Below, one piece after another: positions 1 through 5,266 of a DNA stretch of 5,320 bases. Below the pieces are notes generated by a model that worked only from the letters and a program-made list of their open reading frames with translations, had not been told where the DNA came from and did no database searches. Positions within the stretch are counted from its first letter, which is position 1. Each line of letters starts with the position of its first letter. The stretch spans positions 1-5,320 of the forward strand of contig JAACVA010000157.1 in assembly GCA_009992615.1 (NCBI GenBank). The letters are read 5' to 3'. The DNA comes from Rhodobacterales bacterium. Lineage in GTDB: Bacteria > Pseudomonadota > Alphaproteobacteria > Rhodobacterales > Rhodobacteraceae. Both the position numbers and the translations under genes were made by a program.

Positions 1-980
1 AGAAGATGCAGATGACAGCGCACCGCCAGAAGAAACGTCTCGGCGCGGTTGAAACTGACATATTCCGCCTCCGTGAACACGCCCGCCTTGACCAGCTGAA
101 TCGCCTTGGTCACCCCGTTGACGTATTTCGCAATCCAGAACAGGGTTTGCAGATCGCGCAACCCGCCCTTGCCCTCTTTCACGTTGGGTTCGACGACATA
201 ACGCTGGCCGCCCTGTTTGCGGTGCCGGGTGGTGCGTTCGGCCAACTTGGCCTCGATATATTGCGCGCCGGTGTTGCGAAACAGCTCTGACCACAACATC
301 TGGTCCAGCTTTTCCGCCAGCCCCGGATCGCCACACAGGAACCGGCGTTCCAGCAGCGCGGTACGAACGGTGTAATCTTCGTGCGCCATGGCGATGCAAT
401 CGCGCAGGCTGCGGCTGGAATGACCGATCTTCAGGTGCAGATCCCAGAAGATATAGAGCATGGATTCGATCAGGCTCTCGGCCCAGGGGGTCAGTTTGTA
501 CGGTGTCAGAAACAGCAGATCCACATCCGAAAACGGGCACATCTCGGCCCGGCCATAGCCGCCCACCGCCAGCAGCGACAGGCGTTCGCCATCTGTGGGA
601 TTGGGCAGCGGGTGCAGGTGCAACCGTGCGGTGTCAAAGATCGTGGTGACCACACCATCGGTCAGATAGCTGTAGGCGGCAACGGTTTCGCGCGCGGCAT
701 GGGGTCGGTCGGTGAACGCGGCGGCAATGGCATCGCGGCCTTGGTCCAGCGCAATTTTCAGGTGCCGCACGATACAGCCGCGTCGGGCCGCCGGTGTTTT
801 GGCGGCGGCGATTTCGGAGTCGATGGTGCGGCGCACGGCGAGCAGATCAAACACCTGATCTGCCGGGCAGATCAGATCAGTGGCCTGAGGCGGCGCGAGC
901 GCGACAACGGCAGTGGAGGGCGGCAAGGCGGGGGCCGGTTCAGAAACCGGCGCCACCAAAGCTTTTCGGGGCAGGGTCAA
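1..980 (-). CDS. glnD: [Protein-PII] uridylyltransferase / uridylyl-removing enzyme GlnD, N-terminal part (3' end outside window)
   Basis: GlnD adds UMP to, and removes it from, PII signalling proteins (GlnB/GlnK) in response to glutamine, so it is the cytoplasmic nitrogen sensor. About 326 codons are visible, of roughly 900 usual for the family. Counting from a TTG start at 980, the nucleotidyltransferase core reads GGYGRAEMCPFSDVDLLFL around residues 140-158; D152 and D154 are the expected metal-binding pair. The family signature VEPNVKEGKGGLRDLQ lies around residues 263-278, and a conserved RCHLH ends at the window edge. A DLICPADQ motif, which I recall in related alphaproteobacterial GlnD proteins, lies near the N-terminus. 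The HD and two ACT domains would be off the left edge. The frame is open without interruption. There is no ATG near the N-terminus: an in-frame stop lies at 983-981, so the start is TTG 980 (with a good ribosome site) or GTG 956. Either overlaps the end of the upstream lipoprotein gene, suggesting co-transcription and translational coupling. The family call is very secure; the exact start is not. Confidence 0.93.
   Translation of the reverse strand, partial: MTLPRKALVAPVSEPAPALPPSTAVVALAPPQATDLICPADQVFDLLAVRRTIDSEIAAAKTPAARRGCIVRHLKIALDQGRDAIAAAFTDRPHAARETVAAYSYLTDGVVTTIFDTARLHLHPLPNPTDGERLSLLAVGGYGRAEMCPFSDVDLLFLTPYKLTPWAESLIESMLYIFWDLHLKIGHSSRSLRDCIAMAHEDYTVRTALLERRFLCGDPGLAEKLDQMLWSELFRNTGAQYIEAKLAERTTRHRKQGGQRYVVEPNVKEGKGGLRDLQTLFWIAKYVNGVTKAIQLVKAGVFTEAEYVSFNRAETFLLAVRCHLHL
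855..875. repeat. Perfect inverted repeat in the 5' coding part of glnD
   Basis: The arms CTGATCTGCC (855-864) and GGCAGATCAG (866-875) are exact reverse complements around a single central G. Four GATC sites fall between 845 and 878. The sequence encodes the conserved DLICPADQ segment of GlnD, so protein constraint may explain part of it. It could act as a dyad binding site; as RNA, a one-base loop would have to open to form a hairpin. No function can be claimed. Confidence 0.6.
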
Positions 981-2127
981 TCACAACCACCTGATTGTTC
1001 TGGATCTGGGCGACGGCCATGCCCCGTTGGTTCGTCCCATCGCCGCGCAGCCGGAAAATGCCGTTGACACCGATGAACCCCGAACCTTGGGTCAGCGCCG
1101 CAGCGCTCAGAGTACTGCCCTTGCCGCCGGCCACCAGGGCACCGATTGCCGCGATGCCATCATAGGCAAGGCCGGCAATCGGGTGGGGCTGGCTGCCATA
1201 GGCGGATTGATACCGGGCGTTGAACCGTGCGGTCAGGTTCGGATCAGGAAGTGCAAACCAACCGCCCTGAAGGCTGGGCAGGGATACCGCGCTGATGGGA
1301 ATGTCGAGCCGCTGCAACCCGACATATTGCGCAGCCGAGGATGGCAGACCGGCCGCCGACAGGCCGTCAACCAGAAAGCTCAGCGCGCCGGAGGTGCCCG
1401 ACGTCATGAACACGGCATCGGCTTGGGCCGCGAGGGCCTGCGCCGCAATCGACGGCGCGGCCTGGGTCACGCCTTCTTGCGACAGGTTGAAGCTGGCTAC
1501 GCCGGCGATGCGGGCACCACTGCCCTGGATCGCGCCCAGAATGGCGTCGCGCCCCGCCTCCTCGGCGGTATCGCGGCCGTGGACAACGAAGATGTTCGTT
1601 TTGCCTTTGCCGCGGGCATACCCCACCAGACGTTGAGCAGTGTTTTCAAATGTGTTGCCCAGCACAAACACGTTGCCCCCCGCGATAGAGGTGTTGTTCG
1701 AAAAGCTCAGCACGCTGACGCCGCGCGGCGCGACGGCAAGACCGGCCGCATTGGCCGCCTGGGCAAATACCGGGCCGATGATGATCCGGGCCCCTTCATC
1801 CACCGCCCGCGCCGCCACCTGGGCGGCCAACCCGGCCTGCCCGCCGGTGTCGTACACCCGCAGATCAATCTTGACACCTGACAAATCGGCCATCGCCAGT
1901 CGCGCCGCGTTTTCAAGGCTGCGCGCCAGCACTGCGCCGCCATCGGCGGAACTGGCCGGCACCAAAAGGGCCACTGGCACCAAAGCCCCCGCATCGGCAC
2001 CGCCCGAGGGCCCACCCCCCACACCGCCGAGGGCCACAGGCTCGCAAGCGGCAAGGACAACAGAGGTCAGCGCAAGCGCGGCAAACCGAGAAATCGAACG
2101 GACGGTGGTGGACAAAGGAACAAACAT
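940..2127 (-). CDS. LppC/LpoA-type penicillin-binding protein activator, periplasmic lipoprotein with type I periplasmic-binding fold
   Basis: This is a 395-residue predicted lipoprotein. A basic N-terminus (R10, R14) is followed by a hydrophobic stretch and the lipobox LAAC, with lipidated Cys28. A low-complexity Gly/Ala linker leads to a type I periplasmic-binding-protein fold starting around VPVALLVPAS, with typical segments such as ARIIIGPVF and GLAYDGIAAIGALV. In E. coli, LpoA (YraM, about 678 residues) is an outer-membrane lipoprotein that activates PBP1A through a C-terminal domain of this fold, after an N-terminal TPR-like domain. This protein has essentially only the binding-fold part. 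The gene is divergent from rsmI and near yraN, as in the E. coli yraL-yraM-yraN cluster, which supports the LppC/LpoA assignment over an amino-acid ABC transporter binding protein; no transporter genes are adjacent. The ATG at 2127 is chosen because AAGAAG precedes it by six bases. A GTG at 2148 would add seven residues but lacks a ribosome site. The 3' end overlaps the glnD start. The link to wall synthesis in this lineage is inference. Confidence 0.85.
   Translation of the reverse strand: MFVPLSTTVRSISRFAALALTSVVLAACEPVALGGVGGGPSGGADAGALVPVALLVPASSADGGAVLARSLENAARLAMADLSGVKIDLRVYDTGGQAGLAAQVAARAVDEGARIIIGPVFAQAANAAGLAVAPRGVSVLSFSNNTSIAGGNVFVLGNTFENTAQRLVGYARGKGKTNIFVVHGRDTAEEAGRDAILGAIQGSGARIAGVASFNLSQEGVTQAAPSIAAQALAAQADAVFMTSGTSGALSFLVDGLSAAGLPSSAAQYVGLQRLDIPISAVSLPSLQGGWFALPDPNLTARFNARYQSAYGSQPHPIAGLAYDGIAAIGALVAGGKGSTLSAAALTQGSGFIGVNGIFRLRGDGTNQRGMAVAQIQNNQVVVIDPAPKSFGGAGF
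987..992 (-). promoter_or_regulatory. Ribosome binding site for glnD (AGGTGG) supporting a TTG start
   Basis: On the minus strand AGGTGG sits six bases before TTG 980, inside the last codons of the upstream lipoprotein gene. It matches the anti-Shine-Dalgarno region well. The alternative GTG at 956 has only a weak purine run (GAAAAG) in front of it. This favours TTG 980, although the motif could be chance because it also encodes the end of another protein. Confidence 0.4.
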
Positions 2128-2133
2128 CGGCAA

Positions 2134-2139
2134 CTTCTT
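2134..2139 (-). promoter_or_regulatory. Ribosome binding site deciding the lipoprotein start (AAGAAG)
   Basis: AAGAAG lies six bases before ATG 2127 on the minus strand and matches AAGGAG in five of six positions. The upstream in-frame GTG (2148) has no comparable site, so the shorter protein beginning MFVPLS is preferred. It also gives a more normal lipoprotein signal peptide. Confidence 0.5.
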
Positions 2140-2200
2140 TCGCAACACGGGATGAAACAGGCACGCGTAACCCTAGGCCCTGATGGTCCTCGTGTAAATC

Positions 2201-2205
2201 GGAGA
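2201..2205 (+). promoter_or_regulatory. Ribosome binding site deciding the rsmI start (GGAGA)
   Basis: GGAGA is nine bases before ATG 2215. An earlier in-frame ATG at 2152 would add 21 residues, but it lacks such a site and its extra residues do not resemble RsmI N-termini. ATG 2215 is therefore preferred. Confidence 0.6.
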
Positions 2206-2214
2206 CGCGGCTTC

Positions 2215-3078
2215 ATGACACGGATAGCGCAAATTCGCCCGCTTGCGCCGGGCCTGCATTTCGTTGCCACGCCGATCGGCACGGCGCGCGACATTACATT
2301 GCGCGCGCTCGATGTGCTGGCCTCGGCCGATGTGATCGCCGCCGAAGACACCCGCACCACCCGCCACCTGATGGACCTGCATGGCGTGGCACTGGGTGAC
2401 CGGCGGCTGGTGTCTTATCATGATCACAACGGCGCAGCGGTGCGCCCGGGGCTTCTGGCGATGATGGCTGCCGGCAAATCGGTGGCCTATGCGTCGGATG
2501 CGGGCACGCCCCTGGTGGCCGATCCCGGATTCGCCCTGGCGCGCGACGCCATTGCAGCCGGGATCGCCGTAACCGGTGCGCCGGGGCCTTCGGCAGTGAT
2601 GGCGGCACTGATGATCGCCGGCCTGCCCACCGACCGGTTCATGTTCGCAGGATTTCTGCCGCCAACCCAAAGCGCCCGCCGCAAGGTGCTGTGCGAACTC
2701 GGCCCGATCCCGGCAACGCTGGTCTTTTTTGAATCCGCCAAAAGGCTTTTACCAACTCTTAGGGATATTGGTGCCATGCTGGGGGCAGAACGACAGATTG
2801 CAGTTTGCCGCGAACTGACCAAACGATTCGAAGAGGTGCGACGCGGATCTGCCGGTGAAGTGGCCGAACATTATGTCAAGACGCCCCCAAAGGGTGAAGT
2901 GGTGATTTTAATTGATCGAAGTCATGCCCGCGCCAGTGCGGAAGAGATGCAGGCGGCCCTGCGCACCGCCTTGGCGCATCAGTCGGTGAAAGATGCCGCG
3001 CGAACGGTGTCTGATGCATTAGGTCTGGCGCGGCGGGACGTCTATCAGGCGGCCCTGAATATGGAAAAGGACGAATGA
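2215..3078 (+). CDS. rsmI: 16S rRNA (cytidine(1402)-2'-O)-methyltransferase RsmI
   Basis: RsmI uses S-adenosylmethionine to 2'-O-methylate C1402 in the decoding centre of 16S rRNA, tuning translation fidelity. The 287-residue protein has the tetrapyrrole-methylase-type fold. Visible motifs are LHFVATPIG (14-22), AEDTRTT (43-49), SYHDHN (67-72), SDAGTP (94-99), GAPGPSA (121-127), GLPTDRFMFAGFLP (136-149), ELTKRFEEV and PKGEVVIL. The C-terminal segment with ARTVSDALGLARRDVYQAAL fits the small helical domain seen in the family. Length is normal. The start is set by GGAGA nine bases upstream. The next gene, yraN, begins one base after the stop, so the two are almost certainly co-transcribed; the same genes neighbour each other in E. 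coli (yraL, yraN). Codons in the middle (about 2720-2925) are noticeably more A+T-rich than in the flanks, including TTA leucine codons. The former name is YraL, and the family assignment is very secure. Confidence 0.95.
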   Translation: MTRIAQIRPLAPGLHFVATPIGTARDITLRALDVLASADVIAAEDTRTTRHLMDLHGVALGDRRLVSYHDHNGAAVRPGLLAMMAAGKSVAYASDAGTPLVADPGFALARDAIAAGIAVTGAPGPSAVMAALMIAGLPTDRFMFAGFLPPTQSARRKVLCELGPIPATLVFFESAKRLLPTLRDIGAMLGAERQIAVCRELTKRFEEVRRGSAGEVAEHYVKTPPKGEVVILIDRSHARASAEEMQAALRTALAHQSVKDAARTVSDALGLARRDVYQAALNMEKDE

Positions 3079-3079
3079 G

Positions 3080-3445
3080 ATGACGACGAACAGCATGACC
3101 GGACGGGTATCGTATTACACCGGCGTCTGTGCCGAAGATCGAATCGCGGCCGATTATGTCCGCCGGGGGCATCGTATCGTCGGCCGCCGGTGGCGCGGGC
3201 AGAGCGGTGAAATCGACCTGATCGCGCAGGGCCGTGGCGGGCTGGTGTTCATCGAGGTGAAAGCCTCGCGCAGCCATGGGCGGGCGGCGCAGCGCATCAC
3301 CCGCCGCCAGATTGAGCGTTTGTTCAGCGCAGCCTCGGAATACATCGCCGGGGAACCTGCGGGACAGAACACAGACATGCGATTCGACGTGGCGTTGATG
3401 GACCGTGGCGGGATGATCGACATTATCGAGAACGCCTTCTTGTGA
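3080..3445 (+). CDS. yraN: YraN/UPF0102 family nuclease-like protein
   Basis: This is a 121-residue protein of the UPF0102 family, whose members adopt a restriction-endonuclease-like fold. The core is visible: SGEIDLIAQ at residues 42-50 supplies the acidic residues E44/D46, and FIEVKAS at 57-63 supplies E59 and K61 of the D-ExK arrangement. A typical TRRQIERLFSAASEYI helix (residues 74-89) and MRFDVALMD (100-108) follow. Length is normal for the family. The ATG lies one base after the rsmI stop, with AAGGA eight bases before it, so it is translated from the same transcript. No signal peptide is seen, so the protein is probably cytoplasmic. The molecular function of YraN is not well established. 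Conserved linkage to rsmI and an LpoA-type lipoprotein is known in other bacteria, but linkage alone does not define its job. The catalytic-type residues are intact, so an active nuclease is plausible by inference. Confidence 0.9.
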   Translation: MTTNSMTGRVSYYTGVCAEDRIAADYVRRGHRIVGRRWRGQSGEIDLIAQGRGGLVFIEVKASRSHGRAAQRITRRQIERLFSAASEYIAGEPAGQNTDMRFDVALMDRGGMIDIIENAFL

Positions 3446-3496
3446 CTTGCCATTGTCTCGGCTGGCGCGCCGGGTCATGAAGGGGCAACGTCACGC

Positions 3497-3503
3497 AGGG
3501 GGA
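3497..3503 (+). promoter_or_regulatory. Ribosome binding site for gshB (AGGGGGA)
   Basis: A purine-rich AGGGGGA lies four bases before ATG 3508, a close but workable spacing. The 62-base gap after yraN shows no clear terminator or promoter, apart from a palindromic GGCGCGCC, so gshB may belong to the same transcript. Confidence 0.5.
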
Positions 3504-3507
3504 CAGC

Positions 3508-4449
3508 ATGTCACTTAAGGTTGCCATCCAGATGGATCCGATCGGCCCGATCAACATCGATGCCGACAGCACATTCCGCATCGCGGAAGAGGCGCAAGCG
3601 CGAGGCCACAGCCTGTTCTATTATACGCCAGATCAGTTGTCCTGGCGGCAGGGGCGGGTGATAGCGCGGGGGTGGCCGCTGACCGTTCAGCGGGAAAAGG
3701 GCAACCATGCGATCCTCGGTCAAGAGGCCGAGGTGGATCTGGCCGATTATGATGTGGTGTGGCTGCGCCAGGATCCACCCTTTGACATGGGGTATATCAC
3801 CACTACGCATATCCTTGATTTCCTGATGCCGGGCACCCTGGTGGTGAATGATCCGTTTTGGGTGCGCAACTATCCCGAAAAGCTGTTATGCCTGCGGTTT
3901 CCCGATCTGATCCCGCCCACGGTCATCGCCCGCGACCTGGCGACGTTGCGCGCGTTCAAGGCCGAACATGGCGACATCATCCTGAAACCACTTTACGGCA
4001 ATGGCGGCGCCGGGGTGTTTCGTCTCGATCCCGGTGATCGCAATCTGGCCAGCCTTCACGAAATGTTCAGCGGTATCAACCGTGAGCCGTTGATAGCGCA
4101 GAAATATCTGCCTGCCGTGACCAAAGGCGACAAGCGGGTGATTCTGGTCGATGGAGAACCCGTTGGCGCAATCAATCGGGTGCCCGCCGCCGGCGAGACG
4201 CGGTCGAACATGCATGTGGGCGGGCGGCCGGAAAAGGTTGCGCTGACGGCGCGTGACCGCGAAATTTGTGCGGTTATCGGTCCGTTACTGCGCGATAAAG
4301 GGCAGATTTTCGTAGGGATCGATGTGATCGGGGATTATCTGACTGAAATCAACGTCACCTCGCCCACTGGGATACAGGAGCTTGAGCGGTTCGATGGGAT
4401 TAACATTGCTGCAAAGATATGGCAGGTGATTGAGGCGCGGTGCGACTGA
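3508..4449 (+). CDS. gshB: Glutathione synthase (ATP-grasp ligase)
   Basis: GshB joins gamma-glutamylcysteine and glycine using ATP to make glutathione, the second and last step of the pathway in the cytoplasm. The 313 residues match the usual length (E. coli about 315). The N-terminal domain carries MDPIGPIN (9-16) and the DST motif (20-22), followed by LRQDPPFDMGYI (86-97) and NDPFWVRNYPEKL (114-126), the counterpart of the region before the ATP-grasp domain. The ATP-grasp part has ILKPLYGNGGAGVFR (158-172, glycine-rich loop), QKYLPAVTKGDKRVILVDGEP (198-218), ETRSNMHVGGR (230-240), and the metal-binding end GIDVIGDYLTEINVTSPTG (270-288), with E280 and N282 as expected ligands. All key residues seem present. 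The gene follows yraN by 62 bases on the same strand. gshA is not in the window. No hairpin with a T-run is visible after the stop, and mobile-element debris begins about 50 bases downstream. Confidence 0.96.
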   Translation: MSLKVAIQMDPIGPINIDADSTFRIAEEAQARGHSLFYYTPDQLSWRQGRVIARGWPLTVQREKGNHAILGQEAEVDLADYDVVWLRQDPPFDMGYITTTHILDFLMPGTLVVNDPFWVRNYPEKLLCLRFPDLIPPTVIARDLATLRAFKAEHGDIILKPLYGNGGAGVFRLDPGDRNLASLHEMFSGINREPLIAQKYLPAVTKGDKRVILVDGEPVGAINRVPAAGETRSNMHVGGRPEKVALTARDREICAVIGPLLRDKGQIFVGIDVIGDYLTEINVTSPTGIQELERFDGINIAAKIWQVIEARCD

Positions 4450-4498
4450 GTGTCGTTTCTTCCAGGGCATCCGGGCAATTGATTTGATACGATGATGG

Positions 4499-4683
4499 CT
4501 TCAAAAGGTCACTCCGCGGGCAGCAGAACACAAGCAGATGGCCGGAATGCGGGTCCTCTGCCAGCACCTTCTACTTTTGTGCTGCCAGTGCTCCTCTCGG
4601 TCATGCTGCGCATTCCCTGACGGGCGAGGGTTAAAGCCCCGCTGCATATTCGTAACACCGTTCGCCATTGTCACTCGGACCAT
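4499..4683 (-). pseudogene. Degenerate IS66-family tnpB (Orf2) remnant
   Basis: Two hallmark stretches of the IS66 TnpB accessory protein occur in the right order on the minus strand but in different frames. From ATG 4683 the frame gives MVRVTMANGVTNMQRGF, resembling the usual VRVWLATGVTDMRRGF. From 4570 another frame gives KVLAEDPHSGHLLVF (to 4526), followed by a divergent CCPRSDLLK ending at 4499, resembling EVLAEDPxSGHLFVFRGRRGDLIK. Between them a third frame reads ALTLARQ, where intact proteins have a LAxxVQ segment, and there are roughly 35 extra bases plus stop codons. The gene is therefore frameshifted and also truncated: nothing after DLLK matches, and tnpC is absent. Recognition is by eye from family motifs. 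Confidence 0.6.
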
Positions 4684-5004
4684 GGTTGGCTGGCTCCCAC
4701 GGGACAAGGGCTCTCGGGTTGGTGCTGGCGTGATTTCAGTTGCGGCCATGTATACGGCGGATGGATTGCAGCACGGACGCTGCGCGCCTTGAAAAAGTCC
4801 GCGGCTGCTTTGGTCCCGATCAATGGCACGCGCTTGATTGCGCGCCGGTTCGAACAAGGCGTGCGTGGCGATATGCCCGCCATTTGCCATCATTGAACGA
4901 TGCAATTGCCTTCTCGGCTGCATCCGTCCGGTCTGACTGGCCTGCCTGCATGATGGAGTGGGTGATAGTGTCCACCATCGGTAGTGGAAATCTTGAGGTT
5001 GGTT
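4684..5004. other. Unassigned stretch between IS66-type remnants
   Basis: No recognisable gene, RNA or repeat array is seen here. Several open frames cross it on both strands, but none shows a domain I know and their frames conflict. The most protein-like is a 52-codon minus-strand frame (4978-4820) beginning MVDTITHSIMQAGQ and containing AEKAIASFNDGKWRAYRHAR; it has no ribosome site. A short inverted repeat, TCCAC (4971-4975) with GTGGA (4984-4988), lies just before the tnpA remnant and could belong to an IS end. The stretch is probably decayed mobile-element sequence, by position only. Confidence 0.4.
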
Positions 5005-5190
5005 ATGGCGGGGAAAAAGGGGCTGAAGAAGCGCGTTTGGTCTGACGACGAGAAGCGCACGATTTGCGCGCAGACGTTGACGCCGGGTGTTTTGATCGCG
5101 CAGGTTGCGCGGCGGTATTCGATGAACGCGAACCTGACTTTTAAATGGTTCATCCTGAACAACTTCCACCGCACTGATTTTGCGACATAA
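5005..5190 (+). pseudogene. Truncated IS66-family tnpA (Orf1), N-terminal helix-turn-helix part
   Basis: The frame starts at ATG 5005, with GAGG six bases upstream (4995-4998), so it keeps its own ribosome site. The first 48 residues match IS66-type Orf1: a basic start (MAGKKGLKKRVW), SDDEKRTICAQ, then the helix-turn-helix region with VARRYSMNANLTFKW, ending at 5148. Intact proteins continue with something like LRDPRF and run well over 100 residues. Here the reading changes abruptly to FILNNFHRTDFAT and a stop at 5190. The break therefore lies at or just after 5148, most simply by insertion of, or recombination with, the element to the right. The product would be at most a 61-residue DNA-binding fragment with no transposase activity of its own. 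It faces away from the tnpB remnant, unlike any intact IS66 operon. Confidence 0.7.
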
Positions 5191-5215
5191 TACTGCATTT
5201 TTATTGGGTTTTCGG

Positions 5216-5251
5216 TGCAGGGTTTGATATAATTGCCGTTATAACCCTGCA
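5216..5251. repeat. Hairpin-forming inverted repeat in front of the right-edge transposase
   Basis: TGCAGGGTT (5216-5224) and AACCCTGCA (5243-5251) are perfect 9-base arms. Inside them, ATAA (5229-5232) pairs with TTAT (5239-5242), giving a further 4-base stem with a TGAT bulge on the left and a TTGCCG loop. It lies 16 bases before ATG 5267 and could form in RNA or single-stranded DNA. It may be part of the element's terminal region or a control on transposase expression. Confidence 0.6.
5228..5233 (+). promoter_or_regulatory. Candidate -10 box TATAAT for the right-edge transposase
   Basis: A perfect TATAAT lies inside the hairpin, 33 bases before ATG 5267. The best -35 at a usable distance is TTGGGT (5204-5209, 18-base spacer), which matches only weakly. 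The surrounding sequence is A+T-rich compared with the rest of the window. Confidence 0.4.
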
Positions 5252-5266
5252 ATTTTGAGCCGCGCC

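Larger units (their letters stand above)
2128..2214. promoter_or_regulatory. Divergent intergenic region between the lipoprotein gene and rsmI
   Basis: These 87 bases separate the start codons of two divergent genes, so promoters for both are expected here. I see no convincing -35/-10 pair on either strand and no clear dyad operator. It is therefore called from gene layout only. Confidence 0.45.

Noticed and set aside
381..1067. Plus-strand open frame (228 codons) opposite glnD
   Set aside because: The minus strand gives uninterrupted GlnD with all signature motifs. The plus frame is low-complexity antisense.
913..1881. Long plus-strand open frame (322 codons) opposite the lipoprotein gene
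   Set aside because: It is a shadow of the GC-rich minus-strand gene. Its sequence is Arg/Gly/His-rich without domains, while the minus frame has a signal peptide, lipobox and a recognisable fold.
2152..2214. Earlier ATG for rsmI, adding 21 residues
   Set aside because: No ribosome site before it, and the added residues (MKQARVTLG...) do not look like an RsmI N-terminus. ATG 2215 has GGAGA upstream.
2740..2751. AAAAGGCTTTT near a T-run (2724-2730) as an intragenic terminator
   Set aside because: The dyad is weak and A/T-only apart from its centre, it lies in a conserved RsmI coding segment, and the T-run precedes rather than follows it.
3454..3480. GGCGCGCC palindrome in the yraN-gshB gap as an operator
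   Set aside because: An eight-base GC palindrome is common by chance in such GC-rich DNA, and no second site or promoter accompanies it.
4450..4498. Possible terminator after gshB
   Set aside because: No GC-rich hairpin followed by a T-run is visible, so transcription may end elsewhere or by Rho.
4840..4860. tRNA-like T-loop sequence GGTTCGAAC
   Set aside because: No paired acceptor stem, anticodon arm or D-arm can be found around it on either strand.
4501..5169. Minus-strand open frame of 222 codons across the IS debris
   Set aside because: Only a short part (MVRVTMANGVTNMQRGF) matches TnpB. The rest is antisense to tnpA or unassigned and has the composition of non-coding translation, so it is not a real full-length gene.
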